NCBI GenBank assembly: GCA_002937455.1
Contig: PTJZ01000002.1
Location: 124,001-188,000 of the forward strand
DNA: 64,000 nt
Direction of reading: 5' to 3'
Source of the DNA: Alphaproteobacteria bacterium MarineAlpha11_Bin1
GTDB lineage: Bacteria > Pseudomonadota > Alphaproteobacteria > MPNO01 > UBA830
Made by a program: the position numbers and the translations under genes. Under the pieces are notes generated by a model. It made no database searches, was not told where the DNA came from, and worked only from the letters and a program-made list of their open reading frames with translations. Each line of letters begins with the position of its first letter. Position 1 is the stretch's first letter. Below are positions 16,857 through 26,347 of this stretch, piece by piece.

Positions 16857-17156
16857 TCACTCTAAATCTAGGCTTTGCTGAGCTGCATCTAGGTGGGGAT
16901 ACCGCTCTGCGATTTCTCCATCATTACGAAAACCTTCCAAAACCATCTGGCTTTCCGTTGGAAAATTGTCGAAGGCTTCATCGATTTCGCGCCTGTCGTA
17001 TATTCTTCGACGCCCTACGGCTTTGGGTTGCGGCATCATGTCTCTCCGGACTAACTCCGCGAACTTTGTCTCACTAAGGCCGATGTAGGCGGCCGCCTCT
17101 TTTCTATTGAGGCCACGTTTTTCGATCGTTACTGCAGGCGTCGGCTTCTTTTTCAC
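16857..17156 (-). CDS. Small HTH (excisionase/AlpA-like) DNA-binding protein
   Basis: A protein of about 99 residues with a single winged-HTH-like domain: GLNRKEAAAYIGLSETKFAELVRRDMMP followed by RRRIYDRREIDEAFD. This is the DNA-binding pattern of MerR/excisionase-type HTH_17 proteins used in phage excision and small regulators. The GTG at 17156, with GAGGGG nine bases upstream, is preferred over a TTG at 17183. No integrase, terminase or attachment site is nearby. It is transcribed in the same direction as the rhodopsin operon, 404 bases upstream of it, so it could be a local regulator or a mobile-element relic. Confidence 0.72.
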   Translation of the reverse strand: MKKKPTPAVTIEKRGLNRKEAAAYIGLSETKFAELVRRDMMPQPKAVGRRRIYDRREIDEAFDNFPTESQMVLEGFRNDGEIAERYPHLDAAQQSLDLE

Positions 17157-17192
17157 AGCACTAATCCCCTCGTAATCAAACAACTATATTCT

Positions 17193-17202
17193 GCCATATG
17201 GC
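17193..17202. promoter_or_regulatory. Ten-base palindrome upstream of HTH gene
   Basis: GCCATATGGC is a perfect ten-base palindrome about 37 bases before the proposed HTH start and about 155 bases before the dehydrogenase start. The position would suit an operator for the HTH protein, but a palindrome of this length can occur by chance. Confidence 0.25.
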
Positions 17203-17358
17203 TCACCTCCTCGCGATTACTTTCGAGGCCTGACAGATCACGCCAACCCGCCCTTTTCAAACCTGTTTACGAATCGCCCCCGAATTAAACGATCGGGTTG
17301 CACGTTGATTGCGCTCAGTAGACACTTACGATAACAACGAACCTAGGAGGATAATCAA

Positions 17359-18474
17359 ATGACAAATCCAAAAATTTTCGTCTTCGCGCCGAACGACGAG
17401 TCAGGCGAAAATCATCCCCGGCTCGAGAGCTACGGCTGCGAGTTGGTCATCGGCGAAGCTAACTGGCATACGCCGCAGGGTAATAACGAAGGCGAAATGA
17501 TTGGCATCGCTAAGGATGCTCAGGCGCTGATGGGAACCTCGATCCGTTCAAGCCCGATCACGCGCAAAATATTGGAAGCGAGCCCCGAACTCCGAATTGT
17601 CGCCAAGTGTACCGTCGGCACAGACGACATTGATGTCGACGCTGCGACCGAGCTTGGGATACTCGTGACTCACGGTCCGACCGAATCGAATTGTTACGGC
17701 GTGGCCGAAGGAACCGTTGCTATGATCCTAAACCGGCTAAAGAAACTAAACGAACGTGATGCCAACGTTAAGGCCGGGAATTGGCGTGATCCTTCTTTAA
17801 TGGGCCGCTATTTGGGCGCCCGCTCAACCGATGGATATGAGGGTCTCATACTTGGAATTATCGGACTAGGACGTATCGGCGCTCGGGTCTCTCAACTATT
17901 TCAGCCTTGGGGAATGCGAATCATTGCTCACGATCCGTTCATCGAGCACCAAAGGTTCGAGGAAAAGGGCGCCGAAAAAGTCGAGCTCGACTACCTATTA
18001 GAAAATTCCGACATCGTCTCTCTCCACTGTACCCACAATAAGACGACAGATAAGTTCATGAACGCAGAGCGGTTTGCCAGAATGAAGCCGGACGCGGTGT
18101 TCATTAACACTTCTCGGGGTGGTAATGTCGACGAAAATGCGCTGGCCGATGCGCTTCAGAATGACGTAATCGGAGGCGCTGCCATCGATGCTTTTGCCGA
18201 CGAACCCCTACCCGTAGATTCCCCGCTGCGAAATCTCGGCGACAAAATCTCAATGTCCGCCCACATGGTCGCCTCAAACCTCGAAAGCGGGCTTGGTCCC
18301 GGTTACAAGTGGGCGACCCAGGCGGTTTTGGAAGCGCTAAGTGGCACTGTCCCGAATAACGTTTTCAATCCAGAGGTTATTGAGAAGTGGAAAGAGAGAT
18401 TTGGTGGTCGGAAAACACTGCCATCAAACCAGGTGGTTGAGGGACACCCCGGCTTTGGGCCGCCCGATCCTTAA
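17359..18474 (+). CDS. NAD-dependent D-2-hydroxyacid dehydrogenase
   Basis: A 371-residue dehydrogenase. It contains GIIGLGRIGARVSQL (a complete GxGxxG), INTSRGGNVDENAL with the catalytic Arg, DAFADEPLP with the Glu and MSAHMVASN with the catalytic His. It is about 55 residues longer than the dehydrogenase at 7180 and not a close duplicate. An AGGAGG sits at the ideal distance from the ATG, predicting strong translation. The gene is monocistronic, convergent with an NtaA-family monooxygenase. The substrate is unknown. Confidence 0.87.
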   Translation: MTNPKIFVFAPNDESGENHPRLESYGCELVIGEANWHTPQGNNEGEMIGIAKDAQALMGTSIRSSPITRKILEASPELRIVAKCTVGTDDIDVDAATELGILVTHGPTESNCYGVAEGTVAMILNRLKKLNERDANVKAGNWRDPSLMGRYLGARSTDGYEGLILGIIGLGRIGARVSQLFQPWGMRIIAHDPFIEHQRFEEKGAEKVELDYLLENSDIVSLHCTHNKTTDKFMNAERFARMKPDAVFINTSRGGNVDENALADALQNDVIGGAAIDAFADEPLPVDSPLRNLGDKISMSAHMVASNLESGLGPGYKWATQAVLEALSGTVPNNVFNPEVIEKWKERFGGRKTLPSNQVVEGHPGFGPPDP

Positions 18475-18518
18475 GGAGCCATAGTCAACTGCCTTCAATT
18501 GAACGGCCTTAGTGGTGC

Positions 18519-19865
18519 TTAATGAGAATCTAGATCATAACGACTTTTGGGTCTCGGAAGACCCAGGTTTTCTCGTAAAGTTTTTCCCTTATATTCTGTC
18601 CTAAAACGCCCGCGTTTTCGAAGTTCCGGTAACACCAGGGCGACAAAATCATCAAGGGATCCAGGAAGATAAGGTGGCATTATGGTAAAACCGTCACAAG
18701 CGTTATTGACAAACCAATCTTCCATGTAGTCTGCCACCTGCACCGGATCGCCGACAAAAACATTTTTGCCGCGCGCACCTGCTACATGGGCGCCTAGCTC
18801 TCTTATTGTCAGATTTTCTGTGCGTCCCTTTTTCGTTAGTTCTTCGTAGTGCCCTTTGTTACCACCCCAATGTTCGGGCAAATCGGCCGGCAGTGGCTTA
18901 TTCAAGTCATAACCAGACAAATCAACGCCAAGCATGGTCCCCAATATTTCTCTAGCAACGATCGGGTGAATCAGAGACTGAATGTATTCAAAGTCCTCCC
19001 TCGCCTCGGCCTCAGTTGGTTTTACGTAGATACTGATACCCGGGAGGATACGACAGTGTTCCGGTTCACGACCATGGCCGATCATCCGGGATTTAACATC
19101 ATCATAATATTCTTTGGCAGACTCCTGGTTTAAGTGAGGACTAAAGATAGCTTCGGCCGTCCGTCCCGCCAATTCCTTGCCAGCGTCCGAGGCACCCGCT
19201 TGTATAATTACAGGGTGCCCCTGCGGTGGTCGAGAAATGTTCAAGGGACCACGGATCGAATAACGCTCACTCCGATGATTTAGCTCATGCATCTTTTCCG
19301 GGTTAAAAAACAGTCCGGAGTCGTTATCACGGATAAAGGCGTCATCATCCCAGCTGTCCCAAAGCCCCTTTACAATATCGACCACCTCATGGGCCCTATC
19401 GTAGCGATCAGCATGAGCGTATGCGCGTTCACCACTAAAATTTTGAGCGTCAGAATCGTTCCCAGACGTTACAACATTCCATCCGGCCCGACCACTTGAG
19501 ATGTGATCCAAGGAGGCAAACTTCCGGGCAATATGATAAGGCTCATTCCAGCTTGATGACGCTGTTCCGACTAAGCCAATATGGGTTGTGACTGCTGCCA
19601 AGGCCGAGAGTAGAGTTAAGGGCTCGAAATGAGCAATGAATTGTACTGAACGGCTTAGTGCATCGATATGCGCTGGGCGAACGGAGTTCGAATCGGCAAG
19701 AAACAATAGATCAAATTTAGCGCGTTCGGCGGTCTTCGCTATCTCAGTATAGTGCTGGAAATTCTCGTGTGCGTCGGCTTGTGCCTGAGGATGTCGCCAC
19801 GAGGCAACATGGTGTCCGGAGGGATTATAATAAGCAGCCAAATTCATTTGGCCTCGATTAGGCAT
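18519..19865 (-). CDS. NtaA/SnaA/DmoA-family FMN-dependent monooxygenase
   Basis: The 448-residue protein belongs to the bacterial-luciferase superfamily. NLAAYYNPSGHHVASWRHP at the N-terminus, NVVTSGNDSDAQNFSG in the middle and HPVIIQAGASDAGKELA are the landmarks of nitrilotriacetate / dimethylsulfide monooxygenase component A. These enzymes use FMNH2 from a separate reductase to oxidise amines, sulfides or sulfonates. No reductase is adjacent. AGGAG lies eight bases before the ATG. The gene is alone between convergent and tRNA neighbours. Confidence 0.87.
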   Translation of the reverse strand: MPNRGQMNLAAYYNPSGHHVASWRHPQAQADAHENFQHYTEIAKTAERAKFDLLFLADSNSVRPAHIDALSRSVQFIAHFEPLTLLSALAAVTTHIGLVGTASSSWNEPYHIARKFASLDHISSGRAGWNVVTSGNDSDAQNFSGERAYAHADRYDRAHEVVDIVKGLWDSWDDDAFIRDNDSGLFFNPEKMHELNHRSERYSIRGPLNISRPPQGHPVIIQAGASDAGKELAGRTAEAIFSPHLNQESAKEYYDDVKSRMIGHGREPEHCRILPGISIYVKPTEAEAREDFEYIQSLIHPIVAREILGTMLGVDLSGYDLNKPLPADLPEHWGGNKGHYEELTKKGRTENLTIRELGAHVAGARGKNVFVGDPVQVADYMEDWFVNNACDGFTIMPPYLPGSLDDFVALVLPELRKRGRFRTEYKGKTLRENLGLPRPKSRYDLDSH

Positions 19866-20034
19866 TAGATCGACTCCTACTTAGTTACTTTGATTCCGTC
19901 CCTCCCCGGAAAACAAACTCATTGATAGCATTTAATCAAAAAAAATGAACCGGGGCTATTCGACCGGCCTGATTTTCTCGCACTGATGCTATTATATCTG
20001 AGTTAATTCCCACTATTATCATTTCCAATGATGC

Positions 20035-20208
20035 GTTCAAAATAGATCAGCTAATGATGGTTGGATTAATCACATCAAAAGCACTCTGCGATATGCCACA
20101 CACCACACGCAGAAAAAACTGGAAGTGATGGATCAGCTGGCACAAATGCGCGAAGAAAGTCTCGCAAATTGGCAAAGCGGCAAATACGAGAAACAGCTAA
20201 GTCATTGA
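20035..20208 (+). pseudogene. Possible 3' remnant of an unknown gene
   Basis: An open frame follows an in-frame stop just upstream and ends at 20208. It lacks a start codon but reads like real protein: KKLEVMDQLAQMREESLAN then WQSGKYEKQLSH. The composition is coiled and charged. I do not recognise the family. It ends six bases before the end of the oppositely oriented tRNA-His, a common place for integration scars. Confidence 0.3.
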
Positions 20209-20214
20209 AAAAAT

Positions 20215-20292
20215 TGGGGTGGCTGAAGGGATTTGAACCCTCGACCCCCTGAACCACAATCAGGTGCTCTAACCAACTGAGCTACAGCCACC
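20215..20292 (-). tRNA. tRNA-His (anticodon GTG)
   Basis: The minus strand folds as a full cloverleaf: acceptor GTGGCTG pairing with CAGCCAC, D-arm TAGCTCAGTTGGTTAGAGC, anticodon stem CTGA/TCAG around loop TTGTGGT, and T-arm GGTTCAAATCC. The anticodon is GTG. The extra 5' G(-1) opposite C73, a histidine identity feature, is encoded at 20292. The CCA end is also encoded (20217-20215). Confidence 0.97.
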
Positions 20293-20353
20293 ACTTCAAA
20301 CGGCGACGTAATTAGCCCCCGCGTTCTAGAACGTCAACCCGCAACAAGCGCCA

Positions 20354-21517
20354 TCACGCAAAATGGTTTTTTAGCCTTCGAAGCGCCTCGTCAATTGTCT
20401 CGGGTTTTTTACAGAACGAAAACCGCGCGAAATAACTAGTGTTTTCAGAGGTATAAAAAGCGCTGACCGGTACAGCAGCGACCCCTGCCTCAACCGTCAG
20501 ATACTCGCAGAATTCTGTATCCATCTCATTGTATCCAAGCGGCCGGAAATCGGTCGTTAAAAAATAGGTCCCCTGACATGGAACGACTTCAAAGCCAATT
20601 TCTTGCAAGCCCTTGGCGAGATGATCACGCCGAGCCTGCATGTCGGAATTGAGTTCTTCGAAATATACATCGTCTTTCCTTAACCCATAAGCGACTGCCG
20701 ACTGCAGGTTTGGTGGAGTGGTGAAGGTAAGATACTGATGCGCCTTGGAAATTGGATTTAAAAGATCTGGCGCGGCCGTAATCATACCAATTTTCCAACC
20801 AGTGAGAGAAAAGATTTTGCCGGCAGACTGGATACGCACAGTCCGCGTCCGCATGCCTGGCAGCGTTATCATAGGAACGTGAGATAGGCCGTCAAACGCC
20901 AGATGCTCATAAACCTCGTCGCACACCGCGAACACATCATATTTCTGGCAAAGTGCCGCAATGAAATTCAATTCATCGTCACTGAAAACCTTAGCACATG
21001 GATTCATAGGGGTATTCACCAGAATCAGCTTTGTTGCATTGCTGAAAGCAGCCTCTAACTCAGCACGCGGCAACGCCCAATCTGGCGGACGCAAGCTTAC
21101 TAACTTTGGGATACCCCCGGCGCGCTTGACTATCGGCAAGTAGGAGTCATAAAGCGGCTCAATTAAAATTACTTCATCACCCGGCTCTATTAAGCCGAGC
21201 AGAGTCGCACATAGCGCCTCTGTGCCGCCTGAGGTCACCAAGGTCTCCGTCTGCCAGTCTATTTCAAGCCCGTAAAACCGCGATGCATGTTCTGCCACGG
21301 CCGTGCGTAATTCGGGAAGTCCGAACATCGAAGGATACTGGTTGACGCCGTTGCGCAGATACTCAACCGCTGCTTCTACCACATCAACTGGACCGTTTCC
21401 GTCCGGAAAGCCCTGCCCGAGATTGACGGCTCCATGTTTCTGAGAAAGACGCGACATGACCTCAAAAATTGTCGTACCAAAACTGGATAGAATCTTGTTA
21501 CCGACGTTCACACTCAC
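20354..21517 (-). CDS. PLP-dependent class I/II aminotransferase
   Basis: The 387-residue enzyme has fold-type I landmarks: LGQGFPDGNGP, VNTPMNPCAKVF, VCDEVYEHLAFDG with the PLP-binding Asp and Tyr, SAGKIFSLTGWKIGM with the Schiff-base Lys, and FARFSFCK with the carboxylate-binding Arg. The overall pattern is closest to the methionine/kynurenine aminotransferase group (YbdL/KAT-like). The start is GTG at 21517 (GTGAGTGTG, so a second GTG is possible). No operon partner. The amino donor is not predictable with certainty. Confidence 0.87.
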   Translation of the reverse strand: MSVNVGNKILSSFGTTIFEVMSRLSQKHGAVNLGQGFPDGNGPVDVVEAAVEYLRNGVNQYPSMFGLPELRTAVAEHASRFYGLEIDWQTETLVTSGGTEALCATLLGLIEPGDEVILIEPLYDSYLPIVKRAGGIPKLVSLRPPDWALPRAELEAAFSNATKLILVNTPMNPCAKVFSDDELNFIAALCQKYDVFAVCDEVYEHLAFDGLSHVPMITLPGMRTRTVRIQSAGKIFSLTGWKIGMITAAPDLLNPISKAHQYLTFTTPPNLQSAVAYGLRKDDVYFEELNSDMQARRDHLAKGLQEIGFEVVPCQGTYFLTTDFRPLGYNEMDTEFCEYLTVEAGVAAVPVSAFYTSENTSYFARFSFCKKPETIDEALRRLKNHFA

Positions 21518-21587
21518 CTTCCGCTAAAATATTGTAATTTCTCTCGTAGCACATCGTGAACTATTTACACCAGACGAGGTTGGCTTG

Positions 21588-21656
21588 ATGCTTATTAGCG
21601 ATGAGATGTTTGAGGTCATACTGGAAAGGATAAGGCAACGACGACTAGCAGATTGA
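21588..21656 (+). CDS. Possible 22-residue leader peptide
   Basis: A short frame MLISDEMFEVILERIRQRRL-A-D has GAGG eight bases before its ATG. It is followed directly by the hairpin GTAAGTT-TCT-AACTTAC. It could be a leader peptide, or a remnant, since the frame stays open upstream into the aminotransferase start region. No regulatory logic is evident in its residues. Confidence 0.22.
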   Translation: MLISDEMFEVILERIRQRRLAD

Positions 21657-21673
21657 GTAAGTTTCTAACTTAC
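21657..21673. repeat. Stem-loop upstream of glnB
   Basis: GTAAGTT and AACTTAC form a perfect seven-base stem with a three-base loop, directly after the small ORF. No T-run follows, so it is not a clear terminator. Confidence 0.4.
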
Positions 21674-21834
21674 TTCACGGTTTGATACGCTAGCCCAGAA
21701 AATAATTGGTAGATTTCAGTTTATAATGACCAAGAATTGTGCAAATTGGCTGATTTTTGATCATTTAGAAGGCACTTAGGGTGCTGAAAGAGTTTAGAAC
21801 TCAAACTAACCGCGCTTTACAAACCAATCGAGAG

Positions 21835-21851
21835 TTGGCACGAATCCTGCA
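21835..21851 (+). promoter_or_regulatory. Sigma-54-type -24/-12 promoter of glnB-glnA
   Basis: TTGGCACGAATCCTGCA matches the RpoN consensus TTGGCACG-N4-TTGCA with one mismatch and exact spacing of the GG and GC elements. It lies 70 bases before the glnB ATG, suitable for a transcript with a leader of about 58 bases. Nitrogen-controlled glnB-glnA transcription from such promoters is well known in proteobacteria. A convincing NtrC site was not found upstream. Confidence 0.7.
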
Positions 21852-21902
21852 TCTAATAAAATATCTATCTGGGTGGGGTAGTTGGCTGAACTCAGATTTT
21901 AA

Positions 21903-22259
<357 letters not shown>

Positions 22260-22367
22260 TCCCTTACAAAACCTACTTCGCAAATAGTCAATTGACCGAA
22301 GCGATTATTCGTAAAGATCGGCGGGATTCGGTTCGATGAACAGCACGTCACAGAAAGGAATAAAGCT

Positions 22368-23780
22368 ATGGCGGACGACATGAAAAACGTCTTCAAAATG
22401 ATTGAAGACAACAACGTAAAATATGTGGATTTTCGGTTCACTGATCCGCGCGGTAAGTGGCAACACACGGCTCAATCCGTCGGTACAGTCGACGAAGAGA
22501 TGCTCACTGACGGTATCATGTTTGATGGATCGTCAATCGCAGGCTGGAAGGATATCAACGAGTCCGATATGACCCTTAGTCCCGATTGCTCGACCGCAGT
22601 CATGGACCCATTCGCCGCACAAGAACAACTAATCCTATTTTGCGACGTGCTGGAGCCCAGCACCGCACAGCCTTACAGCCGCGATCCGCGTTCGACAGCT
22701 AAAAGGGCTCAGAACTACCTCGCTCAGACCGGCATCGGTGACACCGCGGTATTTGGACCGGAACTCGAATTCTTCGTATTTGATGACGTTCGTTTTGACG
22801 TCTCTCAGAATCAGACGTTCTACGCACTAAATGAGGAAGAAGGTGATTACAACGCCGGCTCCGTACTCGAAGGAGGAAATATTGGTCATCGGCCAGGTCC
22901 GAAAGGCGGTTACTTCCCCGTTCCGCCAGTCGATTCAATGACCGACCTCAGAGCTGAAATGCTTACGGTGATAGAAGAAATGGGCGTAACAACCGAAAAA
23001 CATCACCACGAGGTCGCCCCTAGCCAGAACGAGCTCGGTATCAAATTCAATCATTTACTGAAAGTGGCGGACTGGGTGCAGATATATAAATACTGTGTCC
23101 ACAACGTCGCACACTCCTATGGGAAAACTGCCACTTTCATGCCGAAACCGATCCTCAATGACAACGGATCAGGTATGCATGTCCACCAATCAATCTGGAA
23201 GAACGATAAGCCAACCTTCGCAGGTTCTGGCTATGCCGACCTTTCGGAAACAGCACTCTATTATATCGGGGGCATAATCAAACATGCCAAAGCTCTCAAC
23301 GCGTTTACCAACGCGTCGACTAACAGCTATAAGCGCCTAATTCCCGGGTACGAAGCGCCGGTGCTCCTTGCATATTCCGCACGTAATCGGTCTGCGTCTT
23401 GCCGTATACCTTATGCTACGTCACCAAACGGAAAGCGCATTGAAGTCCGTTTCCCGGATCCGACTGCAAATCCCTACTTCGCGTTCTCGGCCATGCTTAT
23501 GGCGGGTATCGATGGTATCCAGAATAAGGTACACCCGGGAGATGCGATGGACAAAAATCTTTACGACCTACCGCCAGAGGAGTTGTTCGGAGTACCCACA
23601 GTCAGCCACAGTCTTCGTGAGGCAATCGAGTCACTTGAAGTTGACCACGATTTCCTTACTCAGGGAGACGTATTCCCGACCGACCTTATCGAGGGTTATA
23701 TGGAGTTAAAATGGGAGGAGATTTACACCTTCGAGCAGACGCCACATCCAGTCGAATTCTCAATGTACTACAGCATATAG
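22368..23780 (+). CDS. glnA: Glutamine synthetase, type I
   Basis: The 470-residue enzyme condenses ammonia and glutamate with ATP. Type I landmarks are [19 protein letters not shown], the metal-site [35 protein letters not shown] and [10 protein letters not shown]. The adenylylation tyrosine is present in [10 protein letters not shown], so activity should be controlled through GlnB and adenylyltransferase. AGAAAGGAA precedes the ATG. A strong terminator follows at 23805. Confidence 0.97.
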   Translation: MADDMKNVFKMIEDNNVKYVDFRFTDPRGKWQHTAQSVGTVDEEMLTDGIMFDGSSIAGWKDINESDMTLSPDCSTAVMDPFAAQEQLILFCDVLEPSTAQPYSRDPRSTAKRAQNYLAQTGIGDTAVFGPELEFFVFDDVRFDVSQNQTFYALNEEEGDYNAGSVLEGGNIGHRPGPKGGYFPVPPVDSMTDLRAEMLTVIEEMGVTTEKHHHEVAPSQNELGIKFNHLLKVADWVQIYKYCVHNVAHSYGKTATFMPKPILNDNGSGMHVHQSIWKNDKPTFAGSGYADLSETALYYIGGIIKHAKALNAFTNASTNSYKRLIPGYEAPVLLAYSARNRSASCRIPYATSPNGKRIEVRFPDPTANPYFAFSAMLMAGIDGIQNKVHPGDAMDKNLYDLPPEELFGVPTVSHSLREAIESLEVDHDFLTQGDVFPTDLIEGYMELKWEEIYTFEQTPHPVEFSMYYSI

Positions 23781-23804
23781 GTTTCAACGACGGCAACGCG
23801 ACGA

Positions 23805-23830
23805 GAGCTGCCTGAAGGCAGCTCTTTTTT
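23805..23830 (+). terminator. Rho-independent terminator of glnA
   Basis: GAGCTGCC-TGAA-GGCAGCTC forms a perfect eight-base stem with a four-base loop followed by six T. It ends the glnB-glnA transcript 25 bases after the stop. Confidence 0.93.
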
Positions 23831-24157
23831 ATCTTAAACCAAGACAAATCTTGTCGTTTGTCTCCACCAACAATAGCCAGCCGTAATATCGCGGATCAAC
23901 GGGTAGTTGGAATATCACTCAGCTATCTAAACAGATTAGACATCGTAGCCCGGGAGCCGAAATTCCGGAAAAATCTGGCGCCGTCTTTCCTACCCGCCAC
24001 CTCTTCCCATAAGAAGATTGATTCGCGATCTACCCTCTTTATACGATCTTTCCACATCATATAGTGCTATTAATCTCCGATTATACTTTATGCTGTCGCT
24101 CCGCTTCTCTCAAAGTTTGTTTTATGAATGCAGTTATATGCGTACACACAGGATGCC
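23831..24157. other. Intergenic region before parE
   Basis: About 330 bases with no convincing gene. The small plus-strand frame at 23858-24064 has no recognisable motif or ribosome site. The parE promoter probably lies here, but no clear boxes stand out. Confidence 0.4.
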
Positions 24158-26167
24158 ATGTCTGATCTTTTCGAAAATTCTGATTTAAAGCAAAAACGTT
24201 ATTCTGCGAACGACATTGAGGTTTTGGAGGGGCTGGAGCCCGTTCGGAAGCGGCCAGGAATGTATATCGGGGGCACCGACGAGAGAGCGATGCACCACTT
24301 GGTAGCTGAAATTCTCGACAATTCTATGGACGAAGCCGTTGCAGGATACGCGAACTGGATTGAACTTAATCTGTCCGAGAACGGATTTGTAACTATCCGC
24401 GACAATGGCCGCGGAATCCCGGTCGAACCGCACCCCAAATATAAGAATAAGTCGGCGTTAGAGGTCGTACTAACAACCCTTCACTCAGGTGGAAAATTCA
24501 ACGGGGATGTCTACAAGACCTCGGGAGGGCTTCATGGCGTAGGCCTGTCAGTAGTCAATGCTCTTTCCGCCGAACTCAGGGTTGAAATTGCTCGTGACAA
24601 GAGAGTCTGGGCCCAAAACTATCAGCGAGGAAAACCAAAAGAGAAGCTAAAAAATATTGGTAATGCAGTAAACAAACGAGGCACCACCATCAGTTTCCGG
24701 CCGGACCCCGAAATCTTCGGAGAGACAGCAAATCTAAATCCGTCCAAGCTTTACAATATGGCCAAAGCAAAAGCTTATTTGTTTAAGGGAGTCGAGATCC
24801 GTTGGTCCTGCGCACAACAGCTAACCCAAGGGAGCGCAGAAGTTCCCGAAAAAGAAACCCTCCACTTTCCCAAGGGCTTGTCGGACTACCTGAGCAATGC
24901 TCTTAACGGCCGTGGAATGGTAACAAATCTCCCCTTTGACGGCCAAGCGGAACTTGGCGGGCATAGGGGGCGCGCTGAATGGGCATTAGCATGGGCCGAA
25001 CAGGGAGACGGCGCCATAGTGTCCTATTGCAATACGGTTGCGACGCCGGAGGGTGGCACTCATGAGAACGGCCTGAAAGCATCCCTCGCCCGAGGCTTGA
25101 GGTCTTTCGGTGAAATGTCGGGCAACAAACGAGCCAACATTATTATAGGCGACGATGTATTTGGCGGTGCAACAGGTATCCTATCGGTGTTTATCCCAGA
25201 TCCCGAGTTTCAGGGCCAGACCAAGGAGAAGCTGTCTTCCCCCGGTCTTTCGAAACTCGTCGAAAATTCAATCAAGGATCACTTCGAACATTTTTTAACT
25301 GGCAATCCACAGGATGCCGATGCGCTGCTGGGACACATTCTTGAACGTGCGGAGGAACGAATACAGCGACGTAAAGATCGAGAGTTTGCGCGCAAAACAC
25401 CGACCCGTAAGGTCCGACTCCCCGGGAAATTGGCTGATTGTGCTTCAGGCTCTGCTCTGGGGACAGAAATCTTCTTAGTGGAAGGCGATTCAGCTGGAGG
25501 TTCTGCTAAGCAAGCGCGCGACCGGAAAACACAGGCGATCCTGCCGCTCCGCGGAAAAATCCTAAATGTCGCTAGCGCCACGGAGGAAAAGATTCGAGCT
25601 AATCAAGAAATCATGGATCTAGTCCAAGCGCTCGGCTGCGGATACGGAGGTCACTACGACCCAGCAAAACTTCGCTATGAACGCGTCGTTATTATGACGG
25701 ATGCGGATGTCGACGGAGCACATATCGCGTCTCTTCTAATGACCTTTTTCTTCCAACAAATGCCGCAGATGGTTGCCGATGGAAATCTTTTCCTAGCGAT
25801 GCCACCCCTATACCGGATATCTCAGGGAGCATTGGTCAGCTACGCGCGCGACGATACGCATAAGGCAGAATTACTTGAAACCGTGTTCTCAGATAAGAGG
25901 AAAGTAGAGATCAGCCGGTTTAAAGGGCTTGGCGAGATGCCTCCAGCTCAGTTGAAAGAAACAACTATGAATCCAGATAGCAGAACTTTGTTGAAAATCA
26001 TACTTCCAATAGACGATGAGGAACACGCCGCTGGTAGAGAAAAATCCACGGAAAACGCGTTAGGATCTACAGCTGATCTCGTCGAGCGTTTAATGGGCCG
26101 TAAACCAGAACAACGTTTAAAATTTATTCAGCAAAACGCCGGTAAAGTTCACTATGTCGACATTTAA
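24158..26167 (+). CDS. parE: DNA topoisomerase IV subunit B
   Basis: ParE is the ATPase subunit that drives decatenation of daughter chromosomes. The protein of about 669 residues has LEPVRKRPGMYIGGTDERA, the ATP-site ILDNSMDEAVAGYA and DNGRGIPV, then TOPRIM motifs VEGDSAGGSAKQARDR, PLRGKILNV and MTDADVDGAHI, and ends with RFKGLGEM and a short C-terminus. The length is that of ParE; GyrB is about 130 residues longer. I chose the ATG at 24158 (MSDLFE) because ACAGGATG lies just upstream and it fits the family; 24128 is possible. Confidence 0.92.
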   Translation: MSDLFENSDLKQKRYSANDIEVLEGLEPVRKRPGMYIGGTDERAMHHLVAEILDNSMDEAVAGYANWIELNLSENGFVTIRDNGRGIPVEPHPKYKNKSALEVVLTTLHSGGKFNGDVYKTSGGLHGVGLSVVNALSAELRVEIARDKRVWAQNYQRGKPKEKLKNIGNAVNKRGTTISFRPDPEIFGETANLNPSKLYNMAKAKAYLFKGVEIRWSCAQQLTQGSAEVPEKETLHFPKGLSDYLSNALNGRGMVTNLPFDGQAELGGHRGRAEWALAWAEQGDGAIVSYCNTVATPEGGTHENGLKASLARGLRSFGEMSGNKRANIIIGDDVFGGATGILSVFIPDPEFQGQTKEKLSSPGLSKLVENSIKDHFEHFLTGNPQDADALLGHILERAEERIQRRKDREFARKTPTRKVRLPGKLADCASGSALGTEIFLVEGDSAGGSAKQARDRKTQAILPLRGKILNVASATEEKIRANQEIMDLVQALGCGYGGHYDPAKLRYERVVIMTDADVDGAHIASLLMTFFFQQMPQMVADGNLFLAMPPLYRISQGALVSYARDDTHKAELLETVFSDKRKVEISRFKGLGEMPPAQLKETTMNPDSRTLLKIILPIDDEEHAAGREKSTENALGSTADLVERLMGRKPEQRLKFIQQNAGKVHYVDI

Positions 26168-26347
26168 AATCGGAAACTACGGTAATATAATGGGAAGAGT
26201 CCTGAGTGCTTATCAAAAACCTATTCCGCCGATTACCGTTTGTTTTATTGATTCGCCAAGTGTGTTATAGCGTAATAATCTAAAATGGGTCGCAGCAAGT
26301 TCTAAGATGTTTTACCGACCTGATTTTTCAGCTACATGCAAGCAGGT

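Noticed and set aside
20075..20257. 60-residue minus-strand ORF
   Set aside because: It overlaps the tRNA-His gene; its protein-like start derives from tRNA sequence.
21772..21786. NtrC-type site GGCAC-N5-GTGCT
   Set aside because: The spacer is two bases shorter than the known NtrC consensus.
24158..26167. GyrB as the identity of the topoisomerase gene
   Set aside because: Length of about 669 residues and N-terminal pattern fit ParE rather than the longer GyrB.
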